Shown here one piece after another: positions 34,634-43,459 of a stretch of DNA of 64,000 nucleotides. The first letter of the stretch is position 1, and each line of letters opens with the position of its first letter. Source of the DNA: Phytohabitans suffuscus (GTDB lineage Bacteria > Actinomycetota > Actinomycetes > Mycobacteriales > Micromonosporaceae). The stretch is taken from assembly GCF_011764565.1 (NCBI RefSeq), contig NZ_AP022871.1:3968320-4032319 (forward strand), in the 5' to 3' direction. The notes beneath the pieces were generated by a model, which was given only the letters and a program-made list of their open reading frames with translations, did no database searches and had not been told where the DNA came from. The translations under genes were made by a program, and so were the position numbers.

Positions 34634-35167
34634 GCGGGCGACGACCTGCCGCGGGCGACCGCTCTCAACCAGACCGCCGGCTCGGTCGGTGTGCTGGTGG
34701 AGCCCGCGCTCGCCGGCCTGCTCGTGGGGCAGTTCGGCACGACGGTGCCGCTGCTCGTCGACGGTGCGAGCTATCTCGCCCTCGTCGCGGCGGGACTTCT
34801 CATGCGTACCAGAAGAAACGCTGGAACTGGCACGAAGCCGGCAGCAGCCGGCGGACCGCGCGTGGCGTGGCGGCTGCGCCAGGATCCGATGGTGCTGGCG
34901 GTGACCGCGGCCGTCGCCGCGACGCTGGCCGGGGTCGGCGCGGTGAGCGTCGCGCAGATCTTCTTCGTGCGCGAGACGCTGGGCGGCTCGACCACCGCGT
35001 ACGGGCTGGTGGAGGCGACCTGGATGGCCGGCATGCTGGCCGGCGCCTGGCTGCTGACCCGCCCGGCGCGGCGGGCCGCGGACGACGGCGCGCTGGTCAA
35101 CGGGCTGGTGCTGAACAGGCGGTCCGTGCGGCGTGGGCCACTTCTGCGGCATCCGCCTGATTCCTGA
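34634..35167 (+). pseudogene. Internal fragment of an MFS transporter
   Basis: About 175 residues of a major facilitator superfamily exporter remain. It starts abruptly at DDLPRATALNQTAGSVGVLV and keeps EPALAGLLVGQFGTTVPLLV, a loop, and GVGAVSVAQIFFVRETLGGS with TAYGLVEATWMAGMLAGAWL. It stops soon after. The first four or five and the last four or five membrane helices of a normal 400-residue carrier are absent. The N-terminal junction falls in the damaged regulator just upstream, so a deletion probably fused the two genes. ArsR-type regulator and MFS exporter pairs are common in actinomycetes. Confidence 0.75.
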
Positions 35168-35194
35168 CGCCTATCGGCCGATACGGTGGGGATC

Positions 35195-36034
35195 ATGAGG
35201 CGTCCACGAGTCGGCCACATCCAGTTTCTCAACTGCCTGCCGATCTACTGGGGCCTGATGCGCTCCGGCGCCCTCATCGACGTCGATCTGTACAAGGACT
35301 CGCCCGACCGGCTCAGCGCCGCGCTCGTCGCCGGTGACCTGGACATCGGGCCGATCTCGCTGGTGGAGTACCTGCGCAACGCCGGTGACCTGCTGCTCCT
35401 GCCCGGCCTCGCGGTCGGCAGCGACGGGCCGGTGCTCTCGGTCAACGTGGTCTCCACCCGCCCGCTGCCGGACCTCGACGGGGCGAAGGTGGCGCTCGGC
35501 TCGACCTCGCGCACCGGCGTCCTGCTCGCGCAGATGCTGCTCGCCGAGCGCTACGGCGCCGAGCCCGAGTACTTCAGCTGCCCGCCCGACCTCACCCAGA
35601 TGCTGCTGGAGGCGGACGCCGGCGTGCTGATCGGCGACGTGGCGCTCCGCGCGCTCTACGAGGCGCCCCGGCGCGGCCTCGCCGTCACCGACCTCGGCCA
35701 GGCCTGGCGGGAGTGGACCGGCCTGCCGATGGTCTTCGCGGTATGGGCGGTGCGCCGCGACTTCGCCGCCGACCACCCGGGTGTGGTCAAGGAGGTGCAC
35801 GAGTCGTTCCTGCACTCGCGTGACCTCTGCCTCTCGGAGCTCGACGACGTGGCGGCCAGCGCGGCGCGGTGGGAGCCGTTCGACGCGGCCACGCTCGCGT
35901 CGTACTTCCGGGTGCTGGACTTTTCGCTCGGCGACCGCCAGGTGGCCGGCCTGCGCGAGTTCGCCCGGCGGGCCGCCGCACGCGGCGACGTGCCGTCGCT
36001 GCCCGCGGACGGGCCCGCGTTCTTCAGCTCCTGA
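35195..36034 (+). CDS. mqnA: Chorismate dehydratase MqnA (futalosine menaquinone pathway)
   Basis: This 279-residue cytosolic enzyme removes water from chorismate to give 3-enolpyruvylbenzoate, the first step of the futalosine route to menaquinone. The periplasmic-binding-like fold is recognisable: RVGHIQFLNCLPIYWGLMRS at the start, GDLDIGPISLVEYLRNAGDL, ALGSTSRTGVLLAQMLLAER and GLPMVFAVWAVRRDFAA. The length is normal. The start is ATG 35195 after a GGTGGGG site; GTG 35186 is possible. mqnC lies 7.4 kb downstream, so the pathway is scattered but local. The gene is convergent with the serine hydrolase pair. Confidence 0.92.
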   Translation: MRRPRVGHIQFLNCLPIYWGLMRSGALIDVDLYKDSPDRLSAALVAGDLDIGPISLVEYLRNAGDLLLLPGLAVGSDGPVLSVNVVSTRPLPDLDGAKVALGSTSRTGVLLAQMLLAERYGAEPEYFSCPPDLTQMLLEADAGVLIGDVALRALYEAPRRGLAVTDLGQAWREWTGLPMVFAVWAVRRDFAADHPGVVKEVHESFLHSRDLCLSELDDVAASAARWEPFDAATLASYFRVLDFSLGDRQVAGLREFARRAAARGDVPSLPADGPAFFSS

Positions 36035-36046
36035 CCGGGGTGGGCC

Positions 36047-36086
36047 CAGCCCTTGAGTGGCGGGCTCAGCTCTTGAGCTGGCGGGC
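36047..36086. repeat. Short imperfect tandem repeat
   Basis: CAGCCCTTGAGTGGCGGGC (36047-36065) is followed by CAGCTCTTGAGCTGGCGGGC (36067-36086). The second copy forms the end of the serine hydrolase gene on the minus strand. It looks like a local duplication at the gene border. Confidence 0.5.
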
Positions 36087-37000
36087 CACGTTCTGGCAGA
36101 TCCTGGCGCCGTACTCGTAGCCGAGGCTGACCGGGTAGCGGGTCATCACGCCCATCGTCCAGCCGTCGCCGATCGCGAGGCAGTTGACGTGCCACTCGCC
36201 GAGTGCGTCGCGGGTCACCCAGCCGTTCTTGATCGCGATGTTCTTCTGGGTGCTCACCGGGAACGCCTTGCGGATCCCGAAGTCACCCACGCCGCGTACC
36301 GCACGCATCTCGTTGAGCAGCCACTTCGTCCACTTAGGACCGGCGGCGCGGCCGTCCGCGATGCACACGCCCAGCCGGGCGGTGTCGCGGGGGACAGGCG
36401 CGTGTTGCTCCACATGTTCTTGTACGCGCTGCTGTCGGTCAGCTTGCAGGTCTTGACGAGCCGGCCGATCGAGGCGGAGCCGCCGACCGCCTCCCACAGC
36501 GACTGCGCGGCCTCGTTGTCGCTGTCGCGGATCATGATGGTGACCTGCTGCATGCGGGCCGAGCTCGGGGTCTGCCCGCTCTCGGCGGCCCGGCGCAGGT
36601 AGTCCGCCCCGATCCACGACTTGATCAGCGAGGCGGTCGTGTTGGTCTGGCTCATGTTGGACGAGCCGTAGACCTTGCCGGTGCGGCGGTCGATCATCGC
36701 CCACGCCCACCAGCCGCTGGCGTCGATCGTGACCTTCGCCGGGCGTACGGCCAGCGGCTTGAGGGTCGGCGACGGCTTGGGTGTGGGCGACGGCGTCGGG
36801 CTCGGTGACGGCTTCGGCGATCCGGAGGCGGGGGCCGAGGCAGGGGCGGAGCTGGTGCCCTCCCACCGCGACGCGGCCTCCGCGGCGAGCGGGGAGCCGG
36901 GCAGGGTGCGCAGGCCGACGCCGGCGAGCACGAGTCCCAGGAGCGTAGTGCCACTGAGCAGCCACAACATCCACCGGCCGCCTTGCCGCCGTGCCGCCAT
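36066..37000 (-). pseudogene. Beta-lactamase-fold serine hydrolase, one-base frameshift
   Basis: This is a membrane-anchored or secreted serine hydrolase of about 311 residues when restored. The ATG at 37000 is followed by a basic stretch and one hydrophobic segment, then a Pro/Ser/Thr-rich spacer. The penicillin-recognising fold follows, with the nucleophile in TTASLIKSWIG (SxxK) and RDSDNEAAQSLW (SDN-like). Then the frame breaks. The remaining part, RDTARLGVCIADGRAAGPKW and IAIKNGWVTR, is one frame over. One extra C in the run at 36389-36393 restores RLSPRDTARLG. The KTG triad motif reads KNG. It is a paralogue of the intact gene just upstream. The natural substrate is unknown; beta-lactam hydrolysis is not assured. 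Confidence 0.75.
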
Positions 37001-37003
37001 CGA

Positions 37004-37933
37004 CTACCTCCGGACGAGCTGCTCGGTGATGCTGCGACAGACGTTGGCGCCGTAGTCGAGGCCGCGCTCGGCGGGATAGCGCATCATCACCGCGAGCACC
37101 CAGTCATCCGCCACGGCGAGGCAGTTGACGTGCCAGTTGCCGTCGGCCCAGATCGACGTCCAGCCGTTCTTGATGCCGACGCCCTGCTGGACGATCTCGT
37201 CGGGGAGGCCGTCGATGATGCCCCAGCGGCCGCCGCCGGACGTCTCGTGCTGGTCTGCGGCCGCGGTCGTGCCGCGGACGAGCGTCATCTCCTTGAGCAC
37301 CCACGGGGTCCACCTCGGGCCGGCGGCGGTGCCGTTCTTGACGCACTCGCCCAGCCGCACCGCGTCGCGCGGGGACATCTGCGTGTAGCTCCACCAGCCG
37401 GGCCGGGCGACGCTCGTGTCGGTCAGCCCGCACATCGAGATCATCCGCTGGACCACCTCGTCGCCACCGCCGGCCAGGTAGAGCGACTGTGCCGCGTCGT
37501 CGTCGCTGTCGCGGATCGCCGTGCCCGCCTGCGCCAGCCGCGCGTCCGAGGGCTCCGGGTCGCGGCGGAGGTAGTCGGAGACGAGCCAGACCTTGATCAT
37601 CGACTCGGTCGAACTGGTGGCGGTCATGTTGTCCGAGCCGGCGATCTCACCGGTCTCGCGGTCGAGCAGGGCCCAGGCGGCGAACCCGTCGACCGAGACC
37701 TCGACCGGGCCGGCGGCGAGCGTGGGCACGGGAGCCTCCGGCGACGCAGACGGCGATGTGGACTGCGGCAGTGTGGCTGATGGGGAGGGTGCGGCGCCAC
37801 CCGCACCGGCGCCGCTGGCGGCCGGCGTCGCGGGGTCGCCGCCCAGCCGCGCGACGGCGGCGGGGACGGCGAAAAGGGCTCCGGCGCCGACGACGAGAGC
37901 GGCGAACGCGAGCACCATCGCGCGAAAACGCAT
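37004..37933 (-). CDS. Beta-lactamase-fold serine hydrolase, secreted or membrane-anchored
   Basis: This 309-residue protein has one N-terminal hydrophobic segment (MVLAFAALVVGAGALFAV), a Pro/Ser/Ala-rich linker to about residue 75 and a class A beta-lactamase-like domain. The active-site serine and lysine are in STESMIKVWL (SMIK), the second motif is RDSDDDAAQSLY, and the third is IKNGWTS, where KNG replaces the usual KTG. QMSPRDAVRLGECVKNG sits in the position of the omega-loop region. It lies three bases upstream of its frameshifted paralogue, so the two come from a tandem duplication and are likely co-transcribed. A cell-wall or D-peptide substrate is as likely as a beta-lactam. Confidence 0.78.
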   Translation of the reverse strand: MRFRAMVLAFAALVVGAGALFAVPAAVARLGGDPATPAASGAGAGGAAPSPSATLPQSTSPSASPEAPVPTLAAGPVEVSVDGFAAWALLDRETGEIAGSDNMTATSSTESMIKVWLVSDYLRRDPEPSDARLAQAGTAIRDSDDDAAQSLYLAGGGDEVVQRMISMCGLTDTSVARPGWWSYTQMSPRDAVRLGECVKNGTAAGPRWTPWVLKEMTLVRGTTAAADQHETSGGGRWGIIDGLPDEIVQQGVGIKNGWTSIWADGNWHVNCLAVADDWVLAVMMRYPAERGLDYGANVCRSITEQLVRR

Positions 37934-38052
37934 GAGGGGCTTTCCAAAAGGGCTCAGTGCCGAGGGGAGTGACCGTGAGTAGTTTACGGATCCAAACTCG
38001 TTGCGCCAGAGGCTGGAAGCTGCGGATTCTCCCTGACTGGCACTGATTTGCA

Positions 38053-38064
38053 GGTCTATAGACC
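38053..38064. promoter_or_regulatory. 12-bp perfect palindrome upstream of paa operon
   Basis: GGTCTATAGACC is fully symmetric. It sits in an AT-richer gap (37934-38202) between the serine hydrolase genes (minus) and paaA (plus). An imperfect hairpin follows at 38069-38091. It could be an operator for either transcript. Confidence 0.4.
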
Positions 38065-38155
38065 AATTGATTCCGGTTTTACCGAAGAATCCGTGACGCG
38101 GCTCACTCCACTTTGGATACAGCTAGTAGTTGAGCGATTACCTTCCGCGTCGATC

Positions 38156-38194
38156 TGTTACACACGCTGGCCAAACCGTTTGTGGGATGTAACA
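38156..38194. promoter_or_regulatory. Spaced inverted repeat before paaA
   Basis: TGTTACA at 38156-38162 and TGTAACA at 38188-38194 are inverted copies separated by 25 bp. They end eight bases before the favoured paaA start. This is a candidate regulator site for the phenylacetate genes; the regulator itself is not in the window. Confidence 0.35.
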
Positions 38195-38202
38195 CTCGGG
38201 AG

Positions 38203-39216
38203 GTGTACGGCAACGACATCCCGGAACTCCTGGGCGAGGTTGAGGCGGCCGAGGCCGCTCTCCGCGAGGCTGCGGCCCGTGACACCGAGGCGACCGGTGG
38301 CGAGGTCGCGTACTTCGAAGCCGTGATCCAGGCCGACCAGAAGATCGAGCCGCGCGACTGGATGCCGGATTCGTACCGTAAGACGCTGATCAGGCAGATC
38401 GCCCAGCACGCGCACTCCGAGATCATCGGCATGCAGCCGGAGGGCAACTGGATCAGCCGGGCGCCCACGCTCAAGCGCAAGGCCATCCTGCTCGCCAAGG
38501 TGCAGGACGAGGCGGGCCACGGGCTCTACCTCTACGCCGCCGCCGAGACGCTCGGGGTCAGCCGCGACGAGCTGGTCGACAAGCTGCTCGCCGGCCGGCA
38601 GAAGTACAGCTCGATCTTCAACTACCCCACGCTCACCTGGGCCGACGTGGGCGCGATCGGCTGGCTGGTCGACGGCGCCGCGATCGTCAACCAGGTGCCG
38701 CTGTGCCGCTGCTCGTACGGGCCGTACGCGCGGGCGATGATCCGCATCTGCAAGGAGGAGTCGTTCCACCAGCGGCAGGGCTTCGAGATCCTGCACACGC
38801 TGTCGCACGGCACCGGGGGGCAGCGGGCGATGGCGCAGGACGCGGTCGACCGGTGGTGGTACCCGTCGCTGGCCATGTTCGGCCCGCCGGACGCCGACTC
38901 CACCCACTCCGAGCAGTCGATGGCCTGGAAGATCAAGCGCTTCTCCAACGACGAGCTGCGCCAGCGCTTCGTCGACATGTGCGTGCAGCAGGCCGGCGTG
39001 CTGGGCCTGACGCTGCCCGATCCCGACCTGCGGTGGAACGAGGACCGCCAGGCGTACGACTTCACCCAGCCCGACTACGACGAGCTGATGCAGGTGATCA
39101 AGGGCAACGGCCCGTGCAACCGCCAGCGGATGGCCCACCGCCGCCGGGCCCACGACGAGGGCGCCTGGGTCCGCGAGGCCGCGGCGGCGTACGCCAAGAA
39201 GAAGGCGGCCGCATGA
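38203..39216 (+). CDS. paaA: Phenylacetyl-CoA epoxidase catalytic subunit PaaA
   Basis: This di-iron catalytic subunit of the 1,2-phenylacetyl-CoA epoxidase has 337 residues from GTG 38203. GTG 38182 would add seven residues and neither start has an ideal ribosome site. Metal-binding helices are visible: IAQHAHSEIIGMQPEGNW, KVQDEAGHGLYLYAAAE (ExxH) and ICKEESFHQRQGFE (ExxH). RWWYPSLAMFGPPD and FVDMCVQQAGVLGLTLPDPD follow. It oxidises phenylacetyl-CoA with oxygen and electrons from PaaE. It begins a tight paaABCDE operon, overlapping paaB (ATGA). Confidence 0.92.
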   Translation: MYGNDIPELLGEVEAAEAALREAAARDTEATGGEVAYFEAVIQADQKIEPRDWMPDSYRKTLIRQIAQHAHSEIIGMQPEGNWISRAPTLKRKAILLAKVQDEAGHGLYLYAAAETLGVSRDELVDKLLAGRQKYSSIFNYPTLTWADVGAIGWLVDGAAIVNQVPLCRCSYGPYARAMIRICKEESFHQRQGFEILHTLSHGTGGQRAMAQDAVDRWWYPSLAMFGPPDADSTHSEQSMAWKIKRFSNDELRQRFVDMCVQQAGVLGLTLPDPDLRWNEDRQAYDFTQPDYDELMQVIKGNGPCNRQRMAHRRRAHDEGAWVREAAAAYAKKKAAA

Positions 39217-39494
39217 AGGAATGGCCGCTCTGGGAGGTCTTCGTCCGGCCCCGGCGCGGGCTGTCGCACGGGCACGTCGGCAGCCTGCACGCCCCGGACG
39301 CGACGATGGCGCTGCGCAACGCCCGCGACCTCTACACCCGCCGGCAGGAGGGCGTGTCGATCTGGGTGGTGCCCGCCTCGGAGATCACCGCGTCGAGCCC
39401 GGACGAGAAGGAGGCGTTCTTCGACCCGGCCGCCGACAAGGTCTACCGCCACCCGACCTTCTACGACGTCCCCGAAGGGACACAGCACCTGTGA
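39213..39494 (+). CDS. paaB: Phenylacetyl-CoA epoxidase subunit PaaB
   Basis: This 93-residue small subunit bridges the PaaAC core. The sequence WPLWEVFVRPRRGLSHGHVG, then LHAPDATMALRNARDLYTRR, SIWVVPAS and a terminal YRHPTFYDVPEG is typical of PaaB. The ATG at 39213 overlaps the paaA stop and the stop overlaps the paaC GTG, so it is translationally coupled on both sides. Confidence 0.93.
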   Translation: MKEWPLWEVFVRPRRGLSHGHVGSLHAPDATMALRNARDLYTRRQEGVSIWVVPASEITASSPDEKEAFFDPAADKVYRHPTFYDVPEGTQHL

Positions 39495-40185
39495 ACGCCG
39501 ACCGCCTGCTGGAGATCGGCGACGACGCGCTGGTCGCGGCGCAGCGCCTCGCCGAGTGGCACGCCAGCTCGCCGGAGATGGAGGAGGACGTCGCCCTCGC
39601 CAACATCGCCCTCGACCAGCTCGGCGCGGCGCGGCTGCTGCTCACGTACGCGGGCGAGGTCGAGGGGCGGGGCCGCGACGAGGACGCGCTCGCCTTCCTC
39701 CGCGACGACCGGGAGTTTCGCAACTGCCTGCTGGTCGAGCTGCCCAACGGCGACTTCGCGGTCACGATCGCCAAGCTGCTGTTCCTCTCCGCGTACCAGC
39801 TGCCGCTGTACACCGCGCTGGCCGGCCACGACGACCAGCGGCTGGCGGCGATCGCGGCCAAGGCGCGCAAGGAGTCCGCGTACCACCTCGACCACAGTGC
39901 ACAGTGGACGATCCGGCTGGGCGACGGCACCGAGGAGTCGCGCCGGCGGGCGCAGGACGCGGTCGACGCGCTCTGGCCCTACACGCACGAGCTGACCGGC
40001 GGCGACGTGTCCCGCGACGAGTGGCTGTCCATTATGGAGCCTGTGCTGGCGGAGGCGACGCTGGACCGCCCGGCGGACGGCTGGGCGCCCGCCGGCGGAC
40101 GGAGCGGCGTGCACACCGAGCACCTGTCGTACCTGCTGGCCGAGATGCAGGTGCTGCACCGGGCACATCCGGGGCACGATGGTGA
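39491..40185 (+). pseudogene. paaC: Phenylacetyl-CoA epoxidase subunit PaaC, frameshift in last codons
   Basis: This structural ferritin-like partner of PaaA has about 231 residues. Nearly the whole protein is intact: RLAEWHASSPEMEEDVALAN, ALDQLGAARLLLTYAGEVEG, RKESAYHLDHSAQWTIRLGD and EHLSYLLAEMQVLHRAHPG. At the end the frame runs on through paaD into paaE, creating a false 750-residue fusion. Adding one G to the run 40171-40174 gives HPGARW and a stop at 40183-40185, the normal PaaC ending. The shift is therefore almost certainly a consensus error. The start is GTG 39491, overlapping the paaB stop. Confidence 0.88.
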
Positions 40186-40646
40186 CCCCGCGCGAGGCGG
40201 CTGCGGCCGTGGTCGACCCCGAGCTGCGCGTGGTCACGATCGAGGAGCTGGGCATCCTGCGCGACGTCAGCGTCGACCCGGGCACCGGTCACGTGACCGT
40301 GACGATCACCCCGACCTACACCGGCTGCCCCGCCATGGACGTGATCCGCGAAGACATCCGCGGCGCGCTGAGCGCGGCCGGTCACCCGGACGCCGAGGTC
40401 CGCACGGTCCTCGGGCCACCGTGGACGACCGACTGGATCAGCGAGTCCGGCCGCGCCAAGCTGGCCGCCGCGCACATCGCGCCGCCGCACCGGACCGGGC
40501 CGGTCACGCTCACCCTGACCGTGCGCTGCCCGCGCTGCGGCTCGCCGGACACCGAGCAGCTGAGCCGCTTCGGCTCCACCGCGTGCAAGGCGCTGTGGCG
40601 GTGCCGGGCGTGCCGCGAGCCGTTCGACCACCTGAAGGCGCTATGA
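40182..40646 (+). CDS. paaD: Phenylacetate degradation protein PaaD
   Basis: This 154-residue MIP18/DUF59-type protein is needed for assembly or maturation of the epoxidase. Motifs are AAVVDPELRVVTIEELGILR, TPTYTGCPAMDVIREDI and a C-terminal zinc-ribbon-like CPRCGSPDTEQLSRFGSTAC with CRAC. The start GTG 40182 overlaps the restored paaC stop (GTGA); ATG 40179 is also possible. The stop overlaps paaE. Confidence 0.9.
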   Translation: MTPREAAAAVVDPELRVVTIEELGILRDVSVDPGTGHVTVTITPTYTGCPAMDVIREDIRGALSAAGHPDAEVRTVLGPPWTTDWISESGRAKLAAAHIAPPHRTGPVTLTLTVRCPRCGSPDTEQLSRFGSTACKALWRCRACREPFDHLKAL

Positions 40647-41746
40647 GCGTCACGATCAGGAGGCCGGTGCGGCGCCGGCCGGTCTTCCACCCGCTGCCCG
40701 TCGAGGCGGTCGACCGGCTGACCGAGGACGCCGTTGCGGTCACCTTCGGGGTGCCGGCGCACCTGCGCGAGGCGTTCGAGTTTCGCGCCGGGCAGCACCT
40801 GACCGTGCGCCTGGCCGCCGAGGCCGAGGACGTGCGCCGGTCGTACTCGATCTGCTCCACCCCGGCCGAGCTCGCCGCCCGTGGCCGTCTCCGGATCGGG
40901 GTCAAGGAGATCCCCGGCGGCGCGTTCTCCGCCTACGCGGCCCGGTCGCTGCGGTGCGGCGACACCGTCGAGGTCATGCCGCCGCTGGGGCACTTCACCT
41001 CGGCGTTCGCGCCGGACCGGGTCCGCCACTACGGCGCGGTGGTCGCGGGGTCGGGCATCACCCCGGTGCTCTCGCTGGTCGCGACGGCACTGGCCGTCGA
41101 GCCGGCCAGCCGGTTCACCGTCGTGTACGGCAACCGGTACGCGCGCAGCGTGATGTTCGCCGAGGAGCTGGCCGACCTGAAGGACGTGTACCCGGACCGC
41201 CTGCACGTGGTGCACGTGCTGTCCCGGGAGCCGCGGGAGGCGCGGCTGCTGTCCGGGCGGATCGACGCGGCCCGGCTCGGCGAGCTGCTGGAGACGCTGG
41301 TGCCCGGCGACCTGGTCGACGAGTGGTTCCTGTGCGGGCCGTACGGGATGGTCACCGACGCGCGGGCCGTGCTCTCCGCCCGGGGCGTGCCGGACGCGGC
41401 CGTGCGCACGGAGCTGTTCCACGTCGATGAGGTGCCGGAGCCGCCGCGGCGGCCGGAGCCCGACGCCCGTGGCACCGACGTGACGATCCTGCTGGACGGG
41501 CGGGCGTCGAGCTTCACGATGGGCGCCGGCGAGCGGGTGCTGGACGCGGCGCTCAGGGTGCGGTCGGAGCTGCCGTTCGCGTGCAAGGGCGGGGTCTGCT
41601 CGACCTGCCGGGCCAAGGTGGTCGAGGGCTCGGTCACGATGGCCCGCAACTACGCGCTGGAGCCGGACGAGGTGGCCGCCGGGTACGTGCTGACCTGCCA
41701 GTCCAGCCCGGACACCGAGCGGCTGGTCGTCGACTACGACGCCTGA
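40643..41746 (+). CDS. paaE: Phenylacetyl-CoA epoxidase reductase PaaE
   Basis: This 367-residue reductase moves electrons from NAD(P)H through FAD and a [2Fe-2S] centre to PaaA. The FAD site is in RSYSICSTPAELA and GGAFSAYAARSL. The nucleotide-binding part has VVAGSGITPVLSLVATAL and EWFLCGPYGMVTDA. The plant-type ferredoxin end has CKGGVCSTCRAKVVEG and a last Cys in VLTCQSSP. The start is ATG 40643, overlapping the paaD stop. The last 13 bases overlap the convergent glycosyltransferase gene. Ring-cleavage and beta-oxidation genes of the pathway are not in the window. Confidence 0.92.
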   Translation: MSVTIRRPVRRRPVFHPLPVEAVDRLTEDAVAVTFGVPAHLREAFEFRAGQHLTVRLAAEAEDVRRSYSICSTPAELAARGRLRIGVKEIPGGAFSAYAARSLRCGDTVEVMPPLGHFTSAFAPDRVRHYGAVVAGSGITPVLSLVATALAVEPASRFTVVYGNRYARSVMFAEELADLKDVYPDRLHVVHVLSREPREARLLSGRIDAARLGELLETLVPGDLVDEWFLCGPYGMVTDARAVLSARGVPDAAVRTELFHVDEVPEPPRRPEPDARGTDVTILLDGRASSFTMGAGERVLDAALRVRSELPFACKGGVCSTCRAKVVEGSVTMARNYALEPDEVAAGYVLTCQSSPDTERLVVDYDA

Positions 41747-43275
41747 GGCGTGGCGCCCTCCTCGTCCGGCTCCTTCTCGTCCTCCGGCGGTGTCTGGCGC
41801 ACGCGCCCGCTCGTCAGACCGAATATGGCGAGTGCGGCGCCGATGGACGCGAGCGGCAGCGCCGGCATCGCGTACCTCGCCTCGTACATGCCGATCGCGA
41901 CGGTGAGCAGCGTCAGGCCGGTGCCGGCGAAGAGGAGCACCACCACGTCCAGCTTGATCCGGCCAGGCGTGATCGGGCCGGGCAGTCGCCAGCGGAAGAA
42001 CCGCAGGCCGGAGATGAGCGTCGCGAGCACCAGCAGCAGGCTGATCGACAGCGTGGTCGGGATGAGCCGTACGTACTTGCCGTACTCGAACAGGGCCCCG
42101 GTGACCGCCGTGGGCTCGGAGCCGGTCTTCGGGTCGGCCGCCTGCCGCTGGAAGTCGCCGCGCGCCTGCGACGGATAGCAGCGGTTGGGCACGGTGAGCG
42201 TGTCGCGGAAGCCGTCCGGTGGCGTCCAGCGCAGCCGCAGGCAGTCGTTGTCGGGCCCGAGCCGGAAGCCGGGGATGAAGTGCGCGAGGCTCTCCTTGCC
42301 CACCGAGCGCAGGTAGTCGCCGGGCTGCTGGCGGATCACCGACTTGGAGAAGTCGGTGAAGAGCTTGGCGCCCTCCGGCGTGTACGCCGTGTAGCGCTGC
42401 TTCGGCGGGCTGGTCCAGAAGTACGCGTCGGCCCGGTCGAAGTGCTTGGTCGGGCAGAGGGCCTGCTCCTCGAAGGTCAGCTCGATCCGGGAGCAGTCGG
42501 CGATCATCGCGGCTCGCCCGTAGAGGGCGATGCCGGTCTGCGAGCCGTAGACACTCTGCCGGTCGCCGATCCAGTTCATCACCAGCAGGTACGGGACCAT
42601 GAACGTGACCGCGTACGTGGTCAGCGCGCGCCAGCCCGCCCAGCGCACGACCAGCATCAGCCCGACCAGGAGCACCACGGGCAGCGCGGTCGGCTTGGTG
42701 AACCACGCGCAGGCCAGCAGGAGCCCGGCCGTCCCGCTGGCCCACCAGGTCGGCTTCCTGTTCCAGAGCAGGAAGATGAGGGCCATCCCGATGCAGAACG
42801 TGAGGATCTGATCGGGCAGCAGGTAGTGCTCGACGGTGAGGTAGAGCGAGTCGAAGAGCACCGGCACCATCGCCAGGCAGGAGAGCCAGCGGGGCGCGCC
42901 GCGGTGCTGGAGCAGCGCGTAGATGCCGGCGGCGAGCACGAGCCCGGCCAGGTGCTGCAGGAGGATCAGCGACATGAACGTGTGTGTGGGCTCGAGGAGC
43001 TTGAGCGCCACCACGTAGCCGAGCGCCCGGGTCGGGCTCGCCATGAGGTCCGGCTTCTCGGACATCGTGATGTAGACGCCGCTGTCGCCGAAGTACCAGA
43101 ACGCCGGCTTGTACGAGAGCATGAACAGGGCCCGCATGACGGCGCCGAGGAGGATCAGCACGAGAAACGCGCTGTGGCGCCGCAGCAGCCGGGTGAGCCA
43201 TCTCAGTCGCCATCGGCCAGAGCGGTCGCCGGCTGTCGGCTGCGCCTCCACGTCACGGCTGAGGGTGGCGGTCAC
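41734..43275 (-). CDS. Polytopic membrane glycosyltransferase-like protein
   Basis: This 513-residue protein has about 11 hydrophobic segments and resembles the GT-C family (ArnT / mannosyltransferase type), which uses polyprenyl-phosphate sugars. The first external loop has acidic residues in YFGDSGVYITMSEKPDL, as expected for the catalytic Asp of that fold. It is followed by PTRALGYVVALKLLEP and a long central external region with several Cys (DCSRIELTFEEQALC, NRCYPSQARGDF). The start is GTG 43275. The acidic C-terminal tail (EDEKEPDEEGATP) is cytosolic. No sugar-pathway genes are nearby, so acceptor and donor are unknown. Confidence 0.65.
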   Translation of the reverse strand: MTATLSRDVEAQPTAGDRSGRWRLRWLTRLLRRHSAFLVLILLGAVMRALFMLSYKPAFWYFGDSGVYITMSEKPDLMASPTRALGYVVALKLLEPTHTFMSLILLQHLAGLVLAAGIYALLQHRGAPRWLSCLAMVPVLFDSLYLTVEHYLLPDQILTFCIGMALIFLLWNRKPTWWASGTAGLLLACAWFTKPTALPVVLLVGLMLVVRWAGWRALTTYAVTFMVPYLLVMNWIGDRQSVYGSQTGIALYGRAAMIADCSRIELTFEEQALCPTKHFDRADAYFWTSPPKQRYTAYTPEGAKLFTDFSKSVIRQQPGDYLRSVGKESLAHFIPGFRLGPDNDCLRLRWTPPDGFRDTLTVPNRCYPSQARGDFQRQAADPKTGSEPTAVTGALFEYGKYVRLIPTTLSISLLLVLATLISGLRFFRWRLPGPITPGRIKLDVVVLLFAGTGLTLLTVAIGMYEARYAMPALPLASIGAALAIFGLTSGRVRQTPPEDEKEPDEEGATPQAS

Positions 43276-43459
43276 GGATCGCCTCGCTTCCGGTGGCGGT
43301 CAGCCGTCAGACTAGGAGCCCTATGCCCGCACTTGAGGCGATTTGGGCAAGCCCGTGTAGGGACGCCGGGCAGCCGGGACAATAGGCAGCTGTGCGGTGC
43401 CCTTCACAGAACGCGGCGCCAGCATATCCAGGGGCTCACCTTCCCGTAGTCTCGGATTC

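Noticed and set aside
34107..34904. One continuous 265-codon regulator-like protein
   Set aside because: Its middle third is out of frame with the helix-turn-helix, and its last third is a shadow of transporter sequence.
39491..41746. Apparent single long protein fusing PaaC and PaaE
   Set aside because: It arises only because one G is missing at 40171-40174. With that base PaaC ends normally at 40185 and PaaD occupies the gap in another frame.
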